Of a stretch of DNA of 39,045 bases, positions 29,782-35,418 are shown piece after piece. A model generated the notes under the pieces. That model saw nothing but the letters and a program-made list of their open reading frames with translations, was not told where the DNA came from and ran no database searches. This DNA is from a virus. The stretch spans positions 1 to 39,045 of the IMG/VR virus record IMGVR_UViG_3300046018_000073, one strand, 5' to 3'. The stretch's first letter is position 1. Every line of letters begins with the position of its first letter. Both the position numbers and the translations under genes were made by a program.

Positions 29782-29936
29782 CGGACACCGACCCCATTGC
29801 AGAGCGCGCATGCAAGGACCGCATCGAGCATTTGCGCGCAGAGGCGCAGCGAATCCTGCGGAACCCGCGAGCGCTGCCGGAAGAAACCCGCTGGGCACGT
29901 TTTTACGTGCCGATGCTGCCAAAGGAGAACTCATGA
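29778..29936 (+). CDS. Small helical hypothetical protein
   Basis: 52 residues from ATG 29778 (ATGA overlap at both ends). One charged helix: DPIAERACKDRIEHLRAEAQ, then RNPRALPEETRWARFYVPML. No known family. Translation coupling decides the start. Confidence 0.65.
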   Translation: MTDTDPIAERACKDRIEHLRAEAQRILRNPRALPEETRWARFYVPMLPKENS

Positions 29937-30166
29937 AGCTGTTTCACATTTCGCAGACCGAGAACAACAACTATGACACCTTCGACTCGGCTGTTGTAGC
30001 GGCAGAGTCTGAGGATGCCGCGCGGAACACCGTTCCCGGCAAACCATTCGGCCATTCTTGGACAGACTGGTGCTCAACACCGGAACTGGTGACCGTGTGC
30101 TACATCGGAGAAGCAGCAGAAGGAACGCCAGCCGGCGTCATCTGTGCATCTTTCAACGCTGGATAA
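29933..30166 (+). CDS. Conserved small phage protein
   Basis: 77 residues from ATG 29933, preceded by AAAGGAGAACTC. KLFHISQTENNNYDTFDSAV, then AAESEDAARNTVPG and CSTPELVTVCYIGEAAEG. The pattern of strand, DT[F/Y]D, AVVAAESEDAAR is that of small proteins widespread in phages; function unknown. The first gene in this run with an independent strong ribosome site. Confidence 0.72.
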   Translation: MKLFHISQTENNNYDTFDSAVVAAESEDAARNTVPGKPFGHSWTDWCSTPELVTVCYIGEAAEGTPAGVICASFNAG

Positions 30167-30176
30167 GGAGCAAAGC

Positions 30177-30875
30177 ATGACACCGCGCCAGCAATCAATC
30201 CTAGCCATCGTGGCAAGGCATCCGCAGGGAATCCGCGCCAAAGACCTTGCAGTAGAGGCAGGCATCCGCTACAACAGCCTGAGCGAGCAACTGCGCACGC
30301 TGAGTGGTGACGGCAGGCTGATGCACTTCGTGGCGTTCAAGACGGGCCTATGGTGCACACCTGACAACGCGAAAAGTGTGGTCGCCAAGATCGCAGCCGA
30401 TAAGAAGGTACGCCGGGCCGAGTCGGTGAAGCGCAGCAAGGTGAGCCAGCGCAAAGACATCCCACGGTGGCAGCAGATCAGCGCCACGCTTGCCCACACG
30501 CCGATGACCATCGAGGAAATCAACGCGGTGTGGAAGCTGAACCATGAGAACGCGCGACAGATGCTTTGTCGGCTGCGCAAGCGCGGACTGGTGGCGAGCC
30601 TGTGGGTCGAGACACACAAGGTCGTGTGGGTTCCTGCTGAGAACTATGAGCGCATCAAGGCTGAATCCGATGTCAGGGCGGCAAAGAAGGAAAGGGAACG
30701 CCGGAACCGCGCGGCGCGGATTTCGTACGCCAAGAAGCATGCGAAGGCTGAGAAGGCCGTCACGGAGTTCTGTGATCTGCCGATCATTCGCATCCTGCGC
30801 AGTGCAAACGAAGCGCCACCGCCGAAACCCGCAGCGCTGCGGTGGGTCTTCGACTTGGGCGGGGTGGCGGCATGA
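30177..30875 (+). CDS. Protein with two winged-HTH domains
   Basis: 232 residues from ATG 30177 after AAGGAGCAAAGC. Domain 1 (about 1-65): PRQQSILAIVARHPQGIRAK, then YNSLSEQLRTLSGDGRLMHF. Domain 2 (about 95-150): PRWQQISATLAHTPMTIEEI, ENARQMLCRLRKRGLVASLW. A strongly basic helix follows (KKERERRNRAARISYAKK). It binds DNA and is well placed to be a regulator of the later part of the early operon or a replication accessory. No sensor or ATPase domain. Confidence 0.75.
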   Translation: MTPRQQSILAIVARHPQGIRAKDLAVEAGIRYNSLSEQLRTLSGDGRLMHFVAFKTGLWCTPDNAKSVVAKIAADKKVRRAESVKRSKVSQRKDIPRWQQISATLAHTPMTIEEINAVWKLNHENARQMLCRLRKRGLVASLWVETHKVVWVPAENYERIKAESDVRAAKKERERRNRAARISYAKKHAKAEKAVTEFCDLPIIRILRSANEAPPPKPAALRWVFDLGGVAA

Positions 30876-31045
30876 GCGACGACATAGATGCGGAGTACAG
30901 CTACAGCCTGCACATGAGCGGGAGTGCTTCAACGCTTCCAGTTGACGATGCTGAAGACATCATCAAGCGGCTGCACGATGTCATTGCCGAGGTAACCGGA
31001 AAACATGTAGAGGTTCCGGCGCGGCCGAGGATTGGTTTCCTGTGA
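30872..31045 (+). CDS. Small acidic hypothetical protein
   Basis: 57 residues from ATG 30872 (ATGA overlap). SDDIDAEYSYSLHMSGSAST, then a helix DDAEDIIKRLHDVIAEVTGK. Acidic N-terminal half. Unknown function; overlaps the nuclease gene by four bases. Confidence 0.65.
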   Translation: MSDDIDAEYSYSLHMSGSASTLPVDDAEDIIKRLHDVIAEVTGKHVEVPARPRIGFL

Positions 31046-31314
31046 GGCACGCAGCCCGCACCGACGCGAATCAATCCGAAATCGTGGAAGCCATGCGCAA
31101 GGCTGGCGCTTACGTGTGGCTCATCGGCCTGCCGGTGGACGCGCTTGTCGGCTGCAATGGTCGGACTGCGCTGCTCGAATTCAAAACCGCCACGGGGCGC
31201 AAGACGAAGCTACAGCGCACGTTCTTCGAGGACTGGACAGGCGGCACCTTAGCGCTTGTCAGCGATGTGGAAAGCGCGCTTAGGGTGGTGGCAATGCTTA
31301 AGGGGACAGCATGA
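31042..31314 (+). CDS. VRR-type PD-(D/E)xK nuclease
   Basis: 90 residues, GTG start with GTGA overlap. After a helix (NQSEIVEAMRKAGAYVW) comes LPVDALVGCNGRTALLEFKT with Asp33, Glu46 and Lys48 forming the PD-(D/E)xK site, then KLQRTFFEDWTGGTLALVSD. The size is right for the minimal VRR-NUC family of phages, which act as structure-specific nucleases (Holliday-junction or flap type) and often replace RusA at this position before the late genes. Confidence 0.78.
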   Translation: MRHAARTDANQSEIVEAMRKAGAYVWLIGLPVDALVGCNGRTALLEFKTATGRKTKLQRTFFEDWTGGTLALVSDVESALRVVAMLKGTA

Positions 31315-31691
31315 CCAACGACCTCGATGCAATCCTTGACGACATCCTGATGCGCTGGCACCAGTGGACACCACCGATCAGGTGCAGCCGAGGATTCAAC
31401 CGCCAGGCCACTGGAATGGAGCAGTACGTGACTTCGCGGCAGTACGACGACCAGAACGGCGCACTGGACGACGCAATCGAGCGTCAGACGATGGAAGCAG
31501 TCCAACGGGAAATCGAGCGCATGCTGATCCTGCATCAGATCGCGCTGAAGGTGAACGCTAGGGCTTTGACGCTGGGTGTGGTGGTGTTCAACCATCCGAG
31601 ACTGCCGCAGGACAGAGAGCAAAGGCAGTTAGTGATCCGCACGGCACGGGGTGACTTGACTTGCCGTCTATCGCGCGCAGGGATTCTGTAG
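31311..31691 (+). CDS. Last gene of rightward early operon, candidate late regulator
   Basis: 126 residues, ATGA overlap. Start DLDAILDDILMRWHQWTPPI, then an aromatic/polar segment EQYVTSRQYDDQNGALDDAI and a helix MEAVQREIERMLILHQIALK followed by NHPRLPQDREQRQLVIRTAR. The position between a junction-type nuclease and the late promoter is the position of the Q-type antiterminator in lambdoid phages, and the late leader (32759-32813) contains a terminator. I see no zinc motif or direct Q homology, so this is a positional proposal. Confidence 0.62.
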   Translation: MTNDLDAILDDILMRWHQWTPPIRCSRGFNRQATGMEQYVTSRQYDDQNGALDDAIERQTMEAVQREIERMLILHQIALKVNARALTLGVVVFNHPRLPQDREQRQLVIRTARGDLTCRLSRAGIL

Positions 31692-31955
31692 TAAGCTCGC
31701 GTTCATGGCGGCGCAGCGCTCAGTCATGCGCATGTCCTCTTGGATGCCGCCCAGGGGCTGCAGGAACGCCTCCCCGCACTCTCGACACCTGTAGCGCTGC
31801 ACGCGAGCCCTGATGAGGGTTGCGTGAACCCGGATGGGGTTGTCGCGGTAAATGGTGTCCTTGGTGCCGTGCTTGTAGAGACGGTCCAGCACGCCGCACT
31901 TCTGGCAGGCCGCAGGCTGGACGGTCCACCCTGGCAGGTCAAGAATGTCCGTCAC
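31668..31955 (-). CDS. ISL3-type transposase zinc-ribbon fragment
   Basis: 95 residues from GTG 31955, overlapping the upstream gene by 17 bases (the frame goes on to TTG 31967). TDILDLPGWTVQPAACQKCG, then HGTKDTIYRDNPIRVHATLI, RVQRYRCRECGEAFLQPLGG and EDMRMTERC. This is the zinc-binding N-terminal domain of ISL3-family transposases; the HTH and catalytic domains are missing and the frame ends in an unrelated tail. No inverted repeats of an insertion sequence were seen, so it may be a domesticated DNA-binding protein. Confidence 0.65.
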   Translation of the reverse strand: MTDILDLPGWTVQPAACQKCGVLDRLYKHGTKDTIYRDNPIRVHATLIRARVQRYRCRECGEAFLQPLGGIQEDMRMTERCAAMNASLLQNPCAR

Positions 31956-32112
31956 GGGCGGCGTCAATCAGCTTCTCAACCCAGGCCGGCCCGCCGTTGC
32001 GGTCCACCTTCGCGCGCTGAGCGGCCGTCAGGCGCAGCTCCATCCGCGCCGTTTTGCGGCTTTCGGGGGGCAGCGGAGGCCGCCCGAGTTTCTTGGGTTC
32101 GACCTGGTTCAT
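31939..32112 (-). CDS. Ribbon-helix-helix-type small regulator
   Basis: 57 residues, ATG sharing its A with the upstream stop (TGATG). Lys/Pro-rich N-terminus with KLGRPPLPPESRKTARMELR, then LTAAQRAKVDRNGGPAWVEK. The short strand (MELRL) followed by two helices is the ribbon-helix-helix layout of small phage and plasmid repressors. It is the likely autoregulator of the leftward cassette that starts at 32297. Confidence 0.68.
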   Translation of the reverse strand: MNQVEPKKLGRPPLPPESRKTARMELRLTAAQRAKVDRNGGPAWVEKLIDAARDGHS

Positions 32113-32297
32113 CACATCACCTGAAATTCTTCGCCTTCGAACTTGGCGGCGTGGGCCTCGACGTAAGCGTCGATGAATTCTTGGTCAGTGCAAGGAGCCA
32201 TCTTGCTGTGCAGGGCTTCGCGGATGTCGTCGTCCATCAGGTTCACAGCGGCGTCGAAGTCGATGGTCTTGCCGTTCAGGTTGACTTGCTTGCTCAT
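32112..32297 (-). CDS. Small acidic conserved protein, unknown function
   Basis: 61 residues with GGAGAGACGCC before the ATG. SKQVNLNGKTIDFDAAVNLM, DDDIREALHSKMAPCTDQEF, then a short acidic C-terminal helix. I recall very similar small proteins (NGK..DFDAAV.LMDDDIRE.LH...APC..QEF.DAY) from mobile elements and phages of distant phyla, none with a known role as far as I can tell. It is the first gene after a near-consensus promoter and is followed by a repressor-like gene, the arrangement of anti-defence (acr-aca-like) operons. Confidence 0.75.
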   Translation of the reverse strand: MSKQVNLNGKTIDFDAAVNLMDDDIREALHSKMAPCTDQEFIDAYVEAHAAKFEGEEFQVM

Positions 32298-32344
32298 GGC
32301 GTCTCTCCGGTTGGCTGGGCCGCACCGTGCTGCCCATGAACATT

Positions 32345-32373
32345 ACTGTACGGCAGGAATTGCAGCGTGTCAA
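32345..32373 (-). promoter_or_regulatory. Promoter of the leftward cassette
   Basis: Minus strand TTGACA (32368-32373), 17-base spacer, TACAGT (32345-32350). Perfect -35, ideal spacing, four of six -10 bases. It is one of the best promoters in the window and drives the acidic-protein gene at 32297. Confidence 0.7.
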
Positions 32374-32429
32374 GCACTTTCCACACGAAAATCCGTTTTT
32401 AGAGCAAAGTCAGCAATGAAGGAATCCAC

Positions 32430-32735
32430 ATGGAAATCCGGAGAGCCGAAATCTGGAAGGATCGGTTCCACGAGCGCGGAACGACCGGGGCGCACTTGTG
32501 TAGGGCCGGCGATGAAGGCGGTTACACGATTGGCAACGTCCGCGTTGACACAGCAGAGGCTAACCGCGCAGAGGCAACCGTATCAGGGCGAAGAAAATCG
32601 CTGAAAGCTGCATGGCCGAACGGTAGCCAAGCGTTTTGGCTTCACGAGCGCAGCGATTACGGGCGAGACTATTTCAGGGTGCGCGCAAAACTTGAGTGGG
32701 CGCAAGAAAATGGCATAGAGCTTGACGAATCCTGA
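32430..32735 (+). CDS. HNH-like or homing-associated small protein
   Basis: 101 residues with AAGGAATCCAC before the ATG. EIRRAEIWKDRFHERGTTGA, then GDEGGYTIGNVRVDTAEANR and HERSDYGRDYFRVRAKLEW. The 'GGYTIGNVRVDTAEAN' block resembles the part of HNH homing endonucleases that follows the metal-binding histidines, but the zinc cysteines and catalytic His-His are not present here. It may be a remnant or a DNA-binding derivative. The late -35 box overlaps its last codons. Confidence 0.58.
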   Translation: MEIRRAEIWKDRFHERGTTGAHLCRAGDEGGYTIGNVRVDTAEANRAEATVSGRRKSLKAAWPNGSQAFWLHERSDYGRDYFRVRAKLEWAQENGIELDES

Positions 32736-32749
32736 AAAGCGTGTATCCT
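32722..32749 (+). promoter_or_regulatory. Probable late promoter
   Basis: TTGACG (32722-32727), 16-base spacer, TATCCT (32744-32749). The start would be at about 32756, directly before two hairpins. No other good promoter was seen between here and the terminase genes. Confidence 0.55.
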
Positions 32750-32758
32750 CCCGAATCA

Positions 32759-32782
32759 GTTGCGCCGCCGCATGTGCGCAAC
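32759..32782 (+). promoter_or_regulatory. Leader hairpin upstream of small terminase
   Basis: Perfect arms GTTGCGC/GCGCAAC around a ten-base loop, beginning at the predicted transcript start. It could be an antitermination or RNA-stability element, or part of the packaging start region. Confidence 0.45.
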
Positions 32783-32790
32783 AATCATGA

Positions 32791-32813
32791 GCCCGCCACT
32801 GTGCGGGCTTTTT
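32791..32813 (+). terminator. Leader terminator before the late operon
   Basis: Arms GCCCGC/GCGGGC, six-base loop, then TTTTT. It follows the probable late promoter by about 35 bases and precedes the small terminase ATG by 53, so it would stop late transcription unless overcome. Confidence 0.75.
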
Positions 32814-32865
32814 CATTCCGACTTGCAGCGGTGCTGCATGACTGCCGATAGGCTCCGAGATTGCC

Positions 32866-33300
32866 ATGACCGGTCGCCCAACCGACTACAGACCTGAGTT
32901 CGCTCAGGAAGCCGCAGAACAGTGCGAGCGTGGCGCGACTGACCAAGAGATTGCTGACTACTTCGAGGTAAGTGTCCGCACGCTCTATCGGTGGAAAAAC
33001 AAGTTCCCCGAGTTCTGTCAGGCCTTAAAATCGTCAAAGGCGCCGGCTGACGAAAGAGTCGAGCGCAGTCTGTTTGAGCGCGCAACAGGCTACGAGCGCG
33101 ACGAGGTGGACATTCGCGTTGTGGGTGGTGAGATCGTGCAGACGATGGTGCGCAAGTTCTACCCGCCCGACACGACTGCGGCGATCTTCTGGCTGAAGAA
33201 CAGGAAGCCTGCCGAGTGGCGAGACAAGACTAATGTCACGCACGAGGCTGGCGACAGCATCACAAAGGTGATTCGAGAAATCGTTTACCCGTCCAAATGA
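32866..33300 (+). CDS. terS: Terminase small subunit
   Basis: 144 residues. N-terminal HTH: EQCERGATDQEIADYFEVSV followed by RTLYRWKNKFPEFCQALKS; then the family's linking block SLFERATGYERDEVDIRV and YPPDTTAAIFWLKNRKPAEW, typical of terminase small subunits of Proteobacteria phages. It forms a ring that recognises the packaging site and brings the large subunit. In P22 the pac site lies inside this gene. The stop overlaps the HNH gene start (ATGA). Confidence 0.88.
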   Translation: MTGRPTDYRPEFAQEAAEQCERGATDQEIADYFEVSVRTLYRWKNKFPEFCQALKSSKAPADERVERSLFERATGYERDEVDIRVVGGEIVQTMVRKFYPPDTTAAIFWLKNRKPAEWRDKTNVTHEAGDSITKVIREIVYPSK

Positions 33301-33863
33301 AAGCCTGCACCAAGTGTGGCGAAACAAAGCCACTGGAGGCGTTTTCCAAGAATGGCCGCATGGGGTTGCACACCTCGTGCAAGACATGCCAATGTGAAAC
33401 AGCGCGGTTGATGAGGCTGAAGCGGCCTGAGATTGTCAAGGCGCGCGAGAAAGCGCAGGCTCTGAAACACGCTGAGGCGCGGAAGGCGCGGGTGGCTGCT
33501 TACTATGCTGCCAACAGAGCCGATAGGCTGGCGCAAGAAAAGGCACGCTACGCGGCGCAGGCTGATAGCCGGAGGGAAGCCGCGAAGCGGTATCGCCAAC
33601 AAAACGCAAGCATGGTCCGCGTCTGGAACAACGCACGCCGAGCGGCTTGCAGGCAAGCAATGCCGGTTTGGGCTGACCGCGATGTCATGGCTTCTCTGTA
33701 CGCGCTGGCGGCGATTTACAGCGATGTCATAGGCGAGAAGTGCCATGTCGATCATGTGATTCCGCTGAAGGGCCGCGAAGTCTGCGGCTTGCACTGCGAA
33801 GCAAACATGCAAGTCTTGCCAGCTTCCGAGAACCTAAGGAAGGGCCGGAGTGTTGCGCCCTGA
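33297..33863 (+). CDS. HNH endonuclease between terminase genes
   Basis: 188 residues. N-terminal zinc pair KACTKCGETKPLEAFSKNGR, then CKTCQCE, a long basic helical region (about 45-110), and the HNH core CHVDHVIPLKGREVCGLHCE with ANMQVLPASENLRKG. HNH genes next to the large terminase are common, and some HNH proteins assist terminase cleavage. Overlaps with both terminase genes by one to four bases. Confidence 0.9.
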   Translation: MKACTKCGETKPLEAFSKNGRMGLHTSCKTCQCETARLMRLKRPEIVKAREKAQALKHAEARKARVAAYYAANRADRLAQEKARYAAQADSRREAAKRYRQQNASMVRVWNNARRAACRQAMPVWADRDVMASLYALAAIYSDVIGEKCHVDHVIPLKGREVCGLHCEANMQVLPASENLRKGRSVAP

Positions 33864-35098
33864 TGGAACTGAGGATCAAAACGCCGCCGTGGTTTGTCCC
33901 GCTGCTTGGGCCTGCTCGCTATAAAGGTGCTTGGGGTGGTCGCGGTAGCGGTAAGTCGCACGCTTTTGCTGAGGCGCTGGTTGAGCGCGCAGCCAGCGAG
34001 AGGACTGACGCGGTTTGTATCCGAGAAGTGCAGAAGTCTTTGGCTCAATCAGTCAAGAAGCTGCTTGAGTTGAAGATTGAAGAGATGGGTGTCGGGCACT
34101 TGTTCGATGTTCAGCAAGCGGTGATTTACAGCAAGCTAGGAGGCTGCATCACGTTCTCTGGCATGCAAAACCACACCGCTGATAGCATCAAGTCGCTCGA
34201 AGGCTATGACATCGCATGGGTGGAAGAGGCTCAAAGCCTGAGCCAGCGAAGCCTAGACCTGTTGCGCCCGACGATCCGTAAGGACGGCTCCGAACTGTGG
34301 TTTAGTTGGAACCCCGACCAAGCGACGGACCCCGTTGATGTGCTTCTCAGAGGCGAGGCGCCGCCCCCTGGTGCTGTTGTTGTACGCGCGAATTACCGCG
34401 ACAACCCTTGGCTTCCTGATGTTCTGCGCACAGAACTGGAGTACGACCAGCGGCGCGACCCAGACAAGTTCGCGCATGTGTGGCTCGGTGAGTACCAGCG
34501 CAACAGCGAAGCCCGCGTGTTCCGCAACTGGAGCATCGAGGACTTCGAGACAGACGAAACGGCCACGTTCCGACTAGGCGCGGATTGGGGCTTTGCGATT
34601 GACCCATCAGTCCTGATTCGCTGCTACATCAAGGGCCGCAAGCTGTACGTGGATCATGAGGCGTACATGGTGGGCTGTGAGATTGACCAGCTACCGGACC
34701 TGTTCGACCGGGTTCCTGATAGCCGGCGATGGTTCATGACTGCGGATTCAGCTAGGCCGGAGACGATCAGCTACATGCGGAATCACGGGTTCCCAAAGAT
34801 CAACGCCGCGCGCAAGGGTCCGGGCAGCGTAGAGGATGGCGTCGAGTTCCTGAAGACGTTTGACATCGTGGTTCATCCGCGCTGTCAGCACACGATAGAC
34901 GAACTCACGCTGTACTCGTGGGACACCGACAAGCTCACGGGCGCGATCCTGCCGAAGCTCAAGGACAAGGACAACCATGTCATCGACGCGCTGCGGTACG
35001 CCTGCGAAGGGGCACGGAAAGCCTGGAAGCCGCCCGTGACCGAACCCGACGACGAAGACGAGTTCGCCGGCTCTGACGGACAAGGATGGATGGGGTGA
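33863..35098 (+). CDS. terL: Terminase large subunit
   Basis: 411 residues from ATG 33863 (overlap TGATG); the frame is open further upstream but covers the HNH gene. Walker A GGRGSGKS (25-32), Walker B-like YDIAWVEEA (115-123) with catalytic Glu, then SWNPDQATDPVD as coupling motif. The RNase H-fold nuclease follows with LGADWGFAIDPSV, MTADSARPETISYM and DKDNHVIDALRY. This is the Terminase_3 type ATPase-nuclease of headful packagers. It pumps DNA through the portal at 35418. Confidence 0.93.
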   Translation: MELRIKTPPWFVPLLGPARYKGAWGGRGSGKSHAFAEALVERAASERTDAVCIREVQKSLAQSVKKLLELKIEEMGVGHLFDVQQAVIYSKLGGCITFSGMQNHTADSIKSLEGYDIAWVEEAQSLSQRSLDLLRPTIRKDGSELWFSWNPDQATDPVDVLLRGEAPPPGAVVVRANYRDNPWLPDVLRTELEYDQRRDPDKFAHVWLGEYQRNSEARVFRNWSIEDFETDETATFRLGADWGFAIDPSVLIRCYIKGRKLYVDHEAYMVGCEIDQLPDLFDRVPDSRRWFMTADSARPETISYMRNHGFPKINAARKGPGSVEDGVEFLKTFDIVVHPRCQHTIDELTLYSWDTDKLTGAILPKLKDKDNHVIDALRYACEGARKAWKPPVTEPDDEDEFAGSDGQGWMG

Positions 35099-35418
35099 AG
35101 CCCGGCAAGATCAAGCACGACCACGCCAGCGTGCGCGTCAGCTTCAGCCAGGCCATCCCTGCCCACATGCGCGGCCAAGTTCGCGAACTCTCAGGCCTTG
35201 TCGTGGACAGCGCACAACGCGGCCACGGCCATGCAAAAGCACTGATGCAGCAAGTGATGGCTGAGGCCGATCAAGCCGGAGTCTTCCTGCTGGTGATCGT
35301 TGAGCCGTTTGACGATGCGCCGATGGAAACCGAAGCACTCTCAGCGTGGTATGAGCGCATGGGATTCGTCGAGATTCAACACCAACCGAAAGTCATGGTC
35401 CGCCCTGTGAAGCACTGA
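35095..35418 (+). CDS. GNAT acetyltransferase
   Basis: 107 residues from GTG 35095, overlapping the terminase stop (GTGA) and eight bases after AAGGA; ATG 35086 or 35090 would also be possible. VRELSGLVVDSAQRGHGHAK, ALMQQVMAEADQAGVFLLVI and LSAWYERMGFVEIQ are the acetyl-CoA-binding motif (QRGHGH) and the C-terminal strand of GNAT enzymes. The target is unknown. Sits between terminase and portal, an accessory position in several podoviruses. Confidence 0.8.
   Translation: MKPGKIKHDHASVRVSFSQAIPAHMRGQVRELSGLVVDSAQRGHGHAKALMQQVMAEADQAGVFLLVIVEPFDDAPMETEALSAWYERMGFVEIQHQPKVMVRPVKH

Noticed and set aside
31692-32430. tRNA or other structured RNA in the region between early and late operons
   Set aside because: No cloverleaf or conserved tRNA arm was found; the region is explained by three minus-strand genes and their promoter.
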